Shown piece after piece: positions 49,808-59,792 of a stretch of 64,000 nt of DNA. How positions within the stretch are numbered: position 1 is the stretch's first letter; every line of letters begins with the position of its first letter. Location: the NCBI GenBank assembly GCA_025403435.1, contig JAJQZP010000038.1:374517-438516 (forward strand), in the 5' to 3' direction. The position numbers were made by a program, and so were the translations under genes. This DNA comes from Artocarpus heterophyllus (taxonomy: Eukaryota; Streptophyta; Magnoliopsida; Rosales; Moraceae). A model generated the notes under the pieces. It saw only the letters and a list, made by a program, of their open reading frames with translations. It ran no database searches and was not told the origin of the DNA.

Positions 49808-52177
49808 TGTGACACCCGTTATTCTCCTAAGGGTATTAAGGTAATTAGATTAATTACCTAGTATATATATAAAAAAAAATCAGAAAATCTCTCATAATTC
49901 GAAACTCTCTCTCTCTAAAAAAATTCTCTCTTCCTCCTCAAAGATCGTTTGAGATTTCGGCATCCGTTTTCGACACCTCCCGCACCAATGGAAAGCTCTC
50001 GATGAGCTGAGTCCAACGAGGTGCCGCGCCGCCCAAAACGCCGCCGGAGGAGACCACACGCGCCGCCCAAAGTGGCGGCAAAACCCATTTCTTTCCGACG
50101 AGATATCTTTGCCGTCCGACGTCCGATCGACGTGATTCTTGTTCCTACACGACCACCGTGATGAGAGGAACAAAACCCACTCTTGGTGGCAGCTCAACAA
50201 CCGCCGGATTGCTCCGCCCGCCTATTGCCGCCGTGCACCGCCGCCCCCATGGTGGAACTCCGCCTTGCCGGAGGAGGTGACTGACACCACCCCTCCCAAT
50301 GAGTTCAGAGGATCAAGGGGAGTAAAACCCCTCGATCAATTGCACGGAAGGAGCCGGTTTCGCCGGAGAACGGCCAACGCCGCCGTCAACCGCCGCGGGA
50401 GTCTCCGTTTTGGCTCTTCCCAGCCACGTTTCTTCAAATTGGATGAGGGGAAATGCTCATAGGAGGATGGGTAGCAAAAGCCCTCAGCCAATTTCAGGTT
50501 TCCATCGTCGGAGAATCAAGATCGGAGCTCATCCATTTCTACCGACGTTGTACTTCACGACCCGCTATGTTAGAGGCAGAATTGGGTGAAATTGACCCCG
50601 CCATTGGACTCAGAAGGGTCGATTTAGGGGGGGTAGGCCCGAGCCCAGCTGCCAACGGACCCCGATTGACGCCGGTCAACGACGGTCAAATTCGGTCAAC
50701 GCCGGTCAACGGTGGTCAACGCCGGTCAACGGCCAGTCAAAGGCTAAAATGGGATTTTGTGATCCGGACCTCCGATCGAAGATCCGAGACCGCCTCCCGA
50801 CTCGTTTCGATGCTCTGGATGCAATGGTGACCTCCGTTTGAGCAAATTCCACTCCGATGAAAATCATCCGGTACCGACTACACGCGAATCGAGGCGATTC
50901 AAACAGCAGTATCGGAGTCCAGAATGACGTTTTCCAGGAAGCATTCCTAGCCATTCATAGTCGCTCGAGGAGCACTACAGAGGATGCTTCGTAGATACAG
51001 CGAGATACAACTGGATCTGTTTTGCTTGGAGTTCAAGATCAAGGGAGTATGGAGCTAACGTTAATTGATTCCAGGATTAAGAGACTGTTGATAAGCTTGA
51101 AAGGTAGGGATTCTATTACTCATCTTTTGTGAGGTTTTTATAGAATTAAAATTGATTGTTTTGCCGCAATATATATATATCTATGTTGAACTGATATTAT
51201 ATGTGTATCACATATGAAACTATGACATGGACTCGTCTTGTATTGTACGGCGAGGAACATAATGAATTGACACATGTTATAAATTGAGAAGCATGGTTAG
51301 GAAAACTAACTCTATTAATAATGATTCAATATAGAGAAATTGTGAGATATGAAGAGGGCGACGGTTACGTCCTTGGGCATGAATACCCTAAAAGGTAAAA
51401 TAGGGGGAAGGTGATGACGCTTCCTTGGGTTGAAAGTCCCAGAACACACTGTACAGGAATCGACTTGGTGAGGACTCGGGGCTTGATGTCCCCTCACCGG
51501 AACACCCTTGGAATGTTTATAGGGTGATCAAGTGCGCCCATTTGGGTTTCGATGAGTTGAGTGATACTCAATTTAACATGGATACCTAGGAACAATGATG
51601 ATTGGTAATATTTGTATAAATGTGTAATTATGACACTTGGTAATGATTAACTACGGTATCCATAAGATGTGATCATAATAAACCTCATAATCTGGAATAT
51701 GATGTGACTTACTAACCATGCAGATTTTAATGTGGTAATGATAAAAACCTAAAGGTGAGTAATGGCTTTCTCTACTGAGCATAGTGTTGCTCATTCCCTT
51801 ATGTTTATATCTTTTCAGGACTCACTAAGTGTGAGGTGGCTACGAGAAATATAGTTGAGGAAGTGATGTAACTATATTACATTGGGACTGCTTCAATCGT
51901 TGAGAATGTTCTTCATGATAATGTAAGCATCAATTGTTACTTTCTGTGACTGTATTATAATGTGTTGAGGGTTAAAATGATGATGACAACAGTTTATATT
52001 ATTAAATTTAAGGTGCTACATTTAAAACTGTGGTTTATTTATCGTTTATATTTTTATTTTTGAGTTGAGAGTTTTCATTTAAGTCCCGGGCAAATTTTAT
52101 TTTTAAGGTTTTACTTTTATTATTTATTTTTATTTTATCTCATTAAAAACTGTTAACCCCCATATAGGGGCGTTACA
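49808..52177 (+). repeat. 3' LTR of the nested element, 2370 bp
   Basis: Same length as the 5' LTR, with seven substitutions found by eye and no indels. The GGTCAA array is repeated at 50674-50729. The 43-45 kb short ORFs recur here at the same offset (6622 bp). Confidence 0.96.
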
Positions 52178-52266
52178 ATTCTCTAGGACATGACGGTGTG
52201 TAGTGGTGTGGAATGATGCTCCTGAGTCTATCACCCACAAATCAAAAGAACTGTCGATAGACAAGA
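52178..52266 (-). pseudogene. Start of the copia protease, cut by the nested insertion
   Basis: Minus-strand reading after gag includes the aspartic protease active site as WVIDSGASFH. The nested element interrupts the frame about 11 codons later. Confidence 0.85.
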
Positions 52267-53112
52267 TTAAGGCATCCTGTTGCTCGTTAGTCTTGTCTTG
52301 TCTTCATTGGCGGCGTTAACTGCGTCATTAGTCTTGTCTTCATTCTTCCTTGGAGCCCTGCAGTTCTTTTTCAAGTGGCCAGTCTTACCACAGTTCCAAC
52401 ACTCCATGGTCCTACCGTTCCTTGACTTGCTTCTCTCATTCCTCGACTTGCCTCGCCTGCCATTATCCTTGTTGGATTGCCTGTCAAGTTTCCTGCCCCT
52501 ATTATCAACATTAAGGGCCGAGTTCGACGAAGAGGCTTCACCTGAGTCCTTCCTGCGAACGTCTTCCGCCAGAATAGAATTTCTGACATCAACAAACTTT
52601 AATTTTGCACTCCCAAGAGAATTTGTAATGGTCACCCTCATGGGTTCCCAACTGTTTGGTAACGAGGCCAAGAGGATTAGGGCATTGATCTCATCATCGA
52701 ATTTAATCTCTACCGAGACCAATTGGTTTAGGACGGTGATGAAACTGTTTAGGTGCTCTACCACCGAGGCACCTTCAGGCATCTTTAAATTAAAAAGCTT
52801 CTTCATGAAATGTACCTTGTTGTTGGCTGAGGGCTTCTTATACATCTCAGACAGAGCCTTCATCATCCCTGCTGTAGTAGTCTCATTCGCAACGTTGTGA
52901 GCAACGTTCTTTGACAAGGTCAAACGGATCACACCAAGCACTTGTCTATCAAGGAGATTCCACTTCTCATCCTTCATGTCTTAGGGCTTATTACCCAAGG
53001 GCAAGTGTCGTTTTCTGCTGTAGAGGTAGTCTTCTACTTGCATTCTCCAATAGAAAAAATATGAACCATCAAATTTGGTGATGCCGGCTGCCATACCTTC
53101 TTCTCCAGTCAT
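52267..53112 (-). pseudogene. Copia gag with a premature stop
   Basis: The likely start is the ATG at 53112 (MTGEEGMAAGITKFDGSYFF). A TAA at 52981-52983 breaks the N-terminal part just before DMKDEKWNLLD. The rest (52977-52267) is open and has the UBN2/gag core (MMKALSEMYKKPSANNKVHF, HLNSFITVLNQL) and a CCHC zinc knuckle CWNCGKTGHLKKNC. Confidence 0.93.
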
Positions 53113-53132
53113 CGTTCTTGATCAAAATCTCC

Positions 53133-53144
53133 GCTCTGATACCA
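53133..53144 (-). other. Primer-binding site of the copia element
   Basis: Minus-strand TGGTATCAGAGC next to the 5' LTR, matching initiator-Met tRNA. Confidence 0.92.
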
Positions 53145-53146
53145 GT

Positions 53147-53909
53147 TGTTGGGGAATTAGGCGACTCCTAATTCCAAGGATCGCAAGAACAAACAATTGC
53201 AAAAAATAAATAGGAGAAAATAAGAAAAAGAGACACCAAATTTTTATACAAGTTTGTCTAAAATTGAGACTACGTCCTGTTTCTGCCTCTTGCAGATTCC
53301 ACTATGATGAAGGAGATTACAGATTACAAGAGTAGTTTCTCACACACTCACAATTGTGCTTACCAAAACTCTCTTTTATCTAACACCCAATGGGAATTTT
53401 TCTCTCTCAAGGATGGAGCTCTCAAGAATTATGTCTCTCACAAAATTATGCCACTCATAATTTTCACACACACACCCAACCCTAGCCACCTTGTGTCTAT
53501 TTATAGCCAAAGGATGAGAAAAATAGCAACTAATAGGAAACCCTAGTAGTTTCTTGTTTTTGGGGTCTTTGAGTCCAACTCTAACTCAAAAAATATGGCG
53601 CAACACAGCGCGTCAGCGCCGCGGCGCTCGAAACGAGCGCTGCGGTACCCCCTGCAGCGCCTAGGCGCCATCCACATAACGCTTAGGTGAGAAGCACCTA
53701 GCGCCTAGGTGCTCGCCACTTGGCACCTAGGCGCCCTTGTCCCGGCGCCTAGGCGCTCTTCACCTGGCGCCTAGGCGCCCTCACCTCAGCGCCGCGGCGC
53801 TCTTCTACCAAAGCCGCGGCGCTGGCTCTTTGCCTTTCGAGGACTGTTTTTCTCCTTTTTCTTCCTTCGTGCTGGGGTGTCGACTTGATTTGACTCAACA
53901 TCTGCAACA
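53147..53909 (-). repeat. 5' LTR of the copia element
   Basis: About 763 bp, TGTTGGGG...CTGCAACA on the plus strand. It is about 43 bp longer than the other LTR, mainly in the palindromic GGCGCC/GCCGCGGC array (about 53605-53830). Its outer edge lies about 770 bp upstream of the GNAT start codon. Confidence 0.93.
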
Positions 53910-54680
53910 ATAGGCAAAAAAATATTTTGACTATTCAAAACGTTTTAAATGTTTTTGAACCTACAGACTCACAAAAACGTACATTTGGTACGCACAATAA
54001 GGAAATGGTTCAAAGTGATACGCATGGTTAAAAGGGTTTAAACTCTCAATTTTAAGAATTTAAACTCCTCTTAAATTCTAAATATTTTCAACCATTCGCT
54101 ACAACAAAAACTCTTATCATTCTTATTCTTCTTTATAAATCATAATTTTTCAAACACAAATTATTTAATATGATGTTCTATTCCCGTTTCAAACCTTTCA
54201 ATTTGAAACCATTGTTAAATTATATAAGTTCAAAACTATCAATTCAAAGTTTAAAACTATCAATTCAAACTATACGACTCTAAATATACCAATTTAAACC
54301 GGTTTATCAAACGGACTATTAGAAAATATTTCCATAAATTCGGAGTGGAAATAGGTAATTACCATAATGTTACGTTTCTTGCTACTTCAAAGTGGATATG
54401 GGCATGGACCTAAAAACAAATCAGGTCAGAATGAATTTTCTGAGCCCATGTATTAACGGACTTGTTGGGTGCCAACACTGCCGCTTCCTGGTCCGCTCTC
54501 TGTTAAGAGTTTGGGCAAGCTAAGAAAATGGAGCCGAAATTTGCTTGGACGGCAAACGACAAAGGAAATCCGGCGTCTTTCCAACAATGATCTGAAATCA
54601 ATCAACTCTCCAACTTCCAATCCACAACTGTCGTGGTGTCACCAACAAACTCTTTCCTTCTCAGTTTCTTCTTGACTCCA
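53910..54680. other. Upstream region of the GNAT gene
   Basis: Contains the copia target duplication (53910-53914) and a hAT-like MITE (53982-54314), leaving about 365 bp of apparently unique DNA before the start codon. No convincing TATA box was picked. Confidence 0.6.
53982..54314. mobile_element. hAT-like MITE
   Basis: CATTTGGTACGCAC (53982-53995) is weakly inverted as GGTTTATCAAACG (54301-54313). The interior contains GGTTTAAAC and TTTGAACC-type words shared with 24133-24452. Confidence 0.42.
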
Positions 54681-56594
54681 ATGGCTGCCGCCACATTCTC
54701 TCTCTCCTTCTCCGTAGATCCCCAACGCCACAAACACCATTTCTTTAAACCCCATAAAACCTTCCCTTTCACTTCCCCAGCTCAATTCCCGAAATACCCA
54801 CTTCCTCTTCTCCTCAAATCAGACCGTTACCTCCTCAAATCTTCTTCGTCTTCTTCGTCTTCCTCTTCATCATCTTCACCTTCAACGACAACAACATTAT
54901 CGCCAACCTTGTCGTACCTGTCGGACCCGCTCCGAACCGGCCGGTTTCTTACCAACGAGGAGCTCGAGAAGCTCAAATTCCTCGAGGACTTCGCGTATTC
55001 TCGCGAACTGCGATCTGGGTATTTGTGGGTCCGGGCCATGAGGGCCGAGGAGATGGACATTACCGTGGCTCTGCTCGCCGAGTCGTTCGCCGAGTCCATG
55101 CTTTTGCCCTCCGCTTACAACTCTCTTCTGAGGTTCTTGGTGAAGCAGTACTTGATCGAGAGAAGGGCTGTTATGCCCCACGCCGTCACGCTTGTTGGGT
55201 TCTTCAGAGAGAGAAAGAGAAAGGAAGATAATGGTGGTGGTGGTGGTGATGATGACGATGAAGAAGAAGAAGAAGGAGAAGAGGAATTGGCGGGAACTGT
55301 GGAGGTTTGTTTCGATAAGAGAGGGGCCAATGCTTCTCCTCCGACGCCGACTCCTCCGAAGAACTCGCCTTATATATGTAACATGACTGTAAAAGAGCAG
55401 CTTCGGAGGTTCGTTTGTTTTCTTTTGAGCCGTTGAAGTTGTTTAGAGATGAAAGTTCTACTATGTTCGTGTCTAATTATAGTAATTGGAATTTGTATGC
55501 TATGTCGAAGTGAGATGTGTTGGGTAGTCTTAGATCATTACAATAAGAAAAGAAAACTATTGAATTGAATGTTGTAGAGGATTTTACGGATTAAAGCTCG
55601 ATTTTACTTACGAGAGCAATAAAATAAAACAAAAAGACAAGAAAGTGTACGCAAAACTTGTAGCAGTTGATTCAATAATTAGGACAATGATTAGGCTCCA
55701 CCAAAACTTCATAGGAGATATTAGTTCATTCAATGAGATTGGAAAAAACAAAATGCGATTTTAATGGAATTCATGTTCAGTTAATTTATGGACCAAATAG
55801 TACTGATGTATTTATTGCCAAAGTTGAAGGCTGATGTTTTTCAATGCTGCCAGTGTTAGTTGTAATGCCCCAAGTCTCCTAAGAATGCATTAGGAAAGTG
55901 GAGTATTGAAAATGCGGGCACCTTCAGCCAGTGAGTTTATATTTTCGTATCAGACTCAGAGCCAGGTTTTGATAGTCGGAATTGTGGATTATGAGTGTAC
56001 ACATAGGTCAACTCGGGCATCAAAATGCAAAACTTTGGGTTTTCTAAATTCCAATTGTTAATGCCCTTGATCTGATACCAGGCACGACTACTACTGAAGT
56101 AAACAATTATCGCCCGTTATAGGTCTAAGGGTTCTAATCTGGAGAGTAAAATCGAGTTGTGGAAATCCTCCAGTATTATATGTTTATTTCTTTTTGCTGA
56201 ATAGAAATACTCGAGTCTTGGTTTGATGAGAGCACTAACTATTGGAGATGTCGCTCCAATTGTGACATTCCTCTCCAATGTCTCGAATGAGTTTCAAATT
56301 TGACTTTTACTTTTTGGCGTTACCAGGAGAGGAATTGGCTGGCATCTTCTAAAGGCGTCCGAAGAACTGATTTCTCAGATGAGTTCCTCAAACGAGGTGT
56401 ACTTGCACTGCAGAATGATTGATGAAGCCCCGTTCAATATGTACACTAAAGCAGGTTACCATGTCGTGAAAACGGATAGCCTTTTGATTTTGTTGATGTT
56501 GCAGAGACGTAAGCACTTGATGTGCAAAAAGCTTTCGGTTGTAAAGAGCCCCTTAGAATCTGACTTGACGACCTCCAATGAGGAATTAACATGA
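54681..56594 (+). CDS. Plastid-type GNAT acetyltransferase, 331 aa
   Basis: Exons 54681-55408 and 56327-56594, joined through a GT-AG intron of 918 bp (AG|G, Arg codon). The N-terminus is Ser/Thr/Pro-rich with few acidic residues, including a 13-Ser run (54-66), and looks like a chloroplast transit peptide. The GNAT fold follows: YLWVRAMRAEEMDITVALLA, VTLVGFFRERKR, a Gly/Asp/Glu low-complexity insert, LAGTVEVCFDKRG, YICNMTVKEQLRRRGIGWHLL with the acetyl-CoA motif R-x-x-G-x-G (242-247), and the C-terminal NMYTKAGYHVVKTDS. Plastid GNATs of this type acetylate protein N-termini or lysines; the exact activity is inferred. The ATG at 54681 is preferred to an in-frame GTG at 54633. The sequence seems closest to Arabidopsis At1g24040 as I recall it. 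Confidence 0.92.
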
Positions 56595-57671
56595 TTAAAG
56601 GATTTTCGATTGCTATTATACATTTCTCCGAGGTACGTCGAGCTACTGTCACAAATTATTATTTTTCCTAAAGAATCTATCTTCCTTTGTTACTGTCACT
56701 TGTTAAGAGGCTCGAGTTTTAACAATGTACTCTATTCCAGTTCTAAAAAACTTTTTCTCCCAACAACTCTTTCCTGTCGATTTCCAAATTGTTCTTCCTC
56801 CATGGTCTTCATGTAAGTTGCATACTTAATAACAGTGCCTTAACTTTATCCATATGACATTGTCTCTTAATTTTTTTTTTAAAGTGCATGTTTTTGTTAT
56901 TCAGGATGTAGTCCAATGAGATTGTGATGAATCTGACCGGGTTGGTTACGAAGCAGGAGATCAAAACGATCTTACAGAAAATTGTTGCCTGCATGTATCA
57001 TAACATTGCGGATCTGTTGTGTTTTGCAGGTATTTTTTACTCATGCATCTTTGTTCCTCGCAAGTGATATTTACTCCTAATACAGTTACAAATGGCGAAT
57101 TCATATTTAATATATGTTAATACCTGTATATGCTTAGCCTTGACGTTTTTACTATATAGCAACTCTTTTCCTTAGGCTCCAATAATGTGCAAATTGTATT
57201 CTTTTTTTTAATGCAATGTTTCAACATTATCAAGCATTAATAAGCAAAACGAAGCATAAGTATAAATGTCACGAACCAAGGCCTTTTAACAAACAGATTT
57301 TCTAGTGTACAAAGTCATTATTCTTTGAAATGAACAGTACATTAAAATATCATATAGAAGCAGTTGTAATTTAACATTCCGAAGCAAAATGGCGTGCTAG
57401 AACAAAACTTCATATTCTTGCCCATTATTGTCTGAACTTCTAGGTTCTTTGAATAGTGTACAAGAAAAAACCATCTTGGATTTAGGATGTTTTGTTTTAG
57501 ATCTACATTCATTCAAATTCTTTGTCTATGATCCTCTACCAAATTCTTTGGATCATAGTCTTGGTATAATTGACACAAGCTTCCAAAAAGAAACCATTAT
57601 TGAAGGAAGGATGGAGCATGTTTATTATGATATACACAGTTTTACAGGGCAGTTAGAAATACCGTGCTTTC
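56595..57671. other. Intergenic region between convergent GNAT and kinase genes
   Basis: Holds the two 3'UTRs. The segment 56595-57050 has mixed composition and short ORFs and may be an extended or spliced 3' leader of GNAT. No separate gene is supported. Confidence 0.6.
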
Positions 57672-59792
57672 TTAAACCTTTCTAAAGTTATGCGTAAGCC
57701 CTCCCAAGCCTTTCGAATTCGTATAGATAATCAGCTGGAGTTCTTTTACACATTCTTCCATAGAGGGCCTCTCACTGCTCTCTGTTCTCACACATCGCGA
57801 TGCGAGGTTGGCAAACATGGCTATCGACTCCATGGTGTATGTGCTTCGACTGAGTTCTGGATCCAACACCTTTCGCAGCTTCTTCCTATCGTTTAATATG
57901 TGCCGTACCTGATGAAATTTTCAGCGAAGCACTACAACTTAGATCATAGTGGTGGCTATACTCAGCTTGAAACATAAATAACTGAATTCCATAGAGAAAA
58001 TAAGCAGGTCTTTTCTAACCTGTACTACAAGGTTTTGATCATATGGTCCTTGGTTCAGATCCACAGCTCGACGTCCAGTCAAAAGTTCCAGAAGAACCAC
58101 TCCAAATGCATAAACGTCACTTTGTAAAGTGAGCTTTCCTGTCTGTCGTCAAAAGCAAATGATAGAGAAAAAGAGAATAGAAATCATGTTATCGATTTAA
58201 GATTGTATAATTATATTCAACTTTTGAAATTCTAGGCTTATAGTCTAGTGTTCTTTTTCATGTTGTCCTTGAATTCATGTTGATAATAGCAGTTGAAATT
58301 GAAAGAGTAAAGGGTAGTTGGTATATGTGCTTTTGATCTCGAATCCATTTCTTTTTTAAGACAGCCCCTTTCGGGTTCGTAGTTCAAACATTTGTGCTCC
58401 AGTATTTTCTTTCACAAAAATTTGGAGATATTTGATCAAACGTTGTGTTCAAATCAACTACCTGGGACCACATGATATGGCTTAAAATTGGTTTTTAAGG
58501 AAAAATAAAAAAATCATAGTTCAAAGAAGAGATATTTGTGGAGCCAACAAGTGATTAAACATGATAGATAAAAACGAAAAGGAAATGGTTTTTGGTAAAT
58601 GCATACCGATGTGTACTCTGGATCAAAATAGCCAAATGTACCAAGGACTCTAGCGGTCACATAGGTTTCTTGGCCCTCTGGCATTAACTTGGCAAGCCCA
58701 AAATCAGATATCTATAAGAAGATATTTGAACGTTAGCTTTCTTTTCAAGTTATGTCCCACAATATAGTTTCAAAAGACACAAACAAACAAAAATAAGAAG
58801 AAAACAAAACCTATATTACCTTGGCTTCAAGGTTGGTATCCAAAAGAATGTTGGTGGATTTGAAATCCCTATGTACAATTGGTATTCCAACATCAGAACT
58901 TGAATGGAGATAAGCAAGTCCCTTTGCTGCTCCAATTGCCACTTTGAGTCTTAGAGGCCAATCCATTTTTGCTTCTCCAATTCCTGTAATAGCAGTGAAT
59001 ATAGTTGTCGGATTATCTGAAAAATCAAGGAACAAGAGTTACTGAAAGGAATAGTATTTTGAGTTGAAAAACTAACCGTTTAAGCGATCTTGCAAATTCC
59101 CATTTTTCATGTATTCATACACAAGAAACCGGTCCTTCCCATCAGCACAGTAACCTATCAAGGAAACCAGATTTGGGTGATCAAGTCTGCTCAATATATC
59201 AACTTCAACACGGAATTCCCTTTCTCCCTCGGCTTCTTTAAACGACGGCAGCTCCATTTTCTTGATTGCTACAATCTTTCATTCTCAAAACCGTAAAGAA
59301 TCAGTATGTGTTTCGAAACTTCGAAGTTGATTAGAAATTGTCATTTATTTTGCCACCAAAGCTCGTGAAAACTATGTTGCTGTTTCACCTGGCTTACCTC
59401 TCCTGACCGCAAAATGCCTCGGTATACTCGGCCAAAACCTCCTTTTCCCAGAAAATTCTCCTCACTGAATGAACGTGCCGCCTCTTCCATTTCCCTGAAC
59501 GTGAATACTGACGATCCATGGTGTCGTTTTGGTGGTCTTGGTGTTTGATCTTCAAGTTGCCAACATTCCGCAGGCTTATAAACCCCTAAGAGGTGAGTAG
59601 AGAAGATGTTATAAATATGGTTATGTCAAGAAACAACCCTCTAGAACTAGTCACTATAATATCACTAATAGCAAAGAAGAAAGAAAACAAGAAGAAGGAG
59701 AACAAGAAGAAGAAGAAGATACAAGGGTCGGAGTGATCGTGGGACTTGCTTCTCCGGCGCTTGTACAATGCAGAGACCAAACCGAAAGGCAT
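57672..59792 (-). CDS. PBL28: Receptor-like cytoplasmic kinase, PBL28-like, 361 aa
   Basis: Seven coding exons on the minus strand: 59792-59723, 59585-59398, 59275-59077, 58983-58820, 58711-58607, 58142-58020, 57908-57672. All are GT-AG and phases are consistent. Protein kinase motifs: G-loop GKGGFGRV (70-77), VAIKK (Lys about 91), HRDFKSTN (190-197, RD-type), DFG (210-212), then [10 protein letters not shown] and the [20 protein letters not shown] block. The N-terminus [17 protein letters not shown] is basic and lacks the Met-Gly of myristoylated PBL kinases, so membrane attachment is not obvious. There is no signal peptide or transmembrane segment. RLCK-VII-like kinases relay signals from surface receptors in immunity and growth; the role of this one is inferred. 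The protein matches Arabidopsis PBL28 (At1g24030) closely as I recall it. No disabling change was seen. Confidence 0.94.

Larger units (their letters stand above)
43186..52177 (+). mobile_element. Young non-autonomous LTR retrotransposon carrying two cargo ORFs, including a LOG-like gene (8992 bp)
   Basis: Complete element inserted in the copia protease region with target duplication ATTCT (43181-43185 and 52178-52182). LTRs are 43186-45555 and 49808-52177, both exactly 2370 bp, TGTGACACCC...GGGCGTTACA. The PBS TGGTATCAGAGC (45563-45574) fits initiator-Met tRNA. The PPT AAGGGGGGTAGAG is at 49794-49806. The 4252-bp interior has no recognisable gag, protease, RT, RNase H or integrase. It has two intact ORFs, 47042-47563 (173 aa) and 48207-48857 (216 aa, LOG-like). 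The GAAATTTCGAGGACGAAATT segment before the PPT resembles the end of plant Tekay/Del chromovirus elements, which suggests that an autonomous Ty3/gypsy relative supplies the proteins. Confidence 0.95.
38902..53909 (-). mobile_element. Degenerate Ty1/copia (Tnt1/Retrofit-like) LTR retrotransposon, split by a nested element
   Basis: Minus-strand element bounded by the 5-bp target duplication ATAGG (38896-38900 and 53910-53914). Sense order from the right: 5' LTR (53147-53909), initiator-Met tRNA PBS (53144-53133), gag, protease start, [inserted element 43186-52177], remainder of pol with integrase, reverse transcriptase and RNase H in copia order, polypurine tract, 3' LTR (39621-38902). Several stop codons and an internal duplication of RNase H show it is dead. 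Without the insertion and its 5-bp duplication it is about 6.0 kb. Confidence 0.95.

Noticed and set aside
43186..52177. Segmental duplication of 2.4 kb flanking an ordinary LOG gene
   Set aside because: TG...CA ends, PBS, PPT and a matching ATTCT target duplication inside a copia protease gene show an LTR element, not a duplicated host locus.
52280..52900. 206-codon plus-strand ORF
   Set aside because: It is the antisense shadow of the copia gag.
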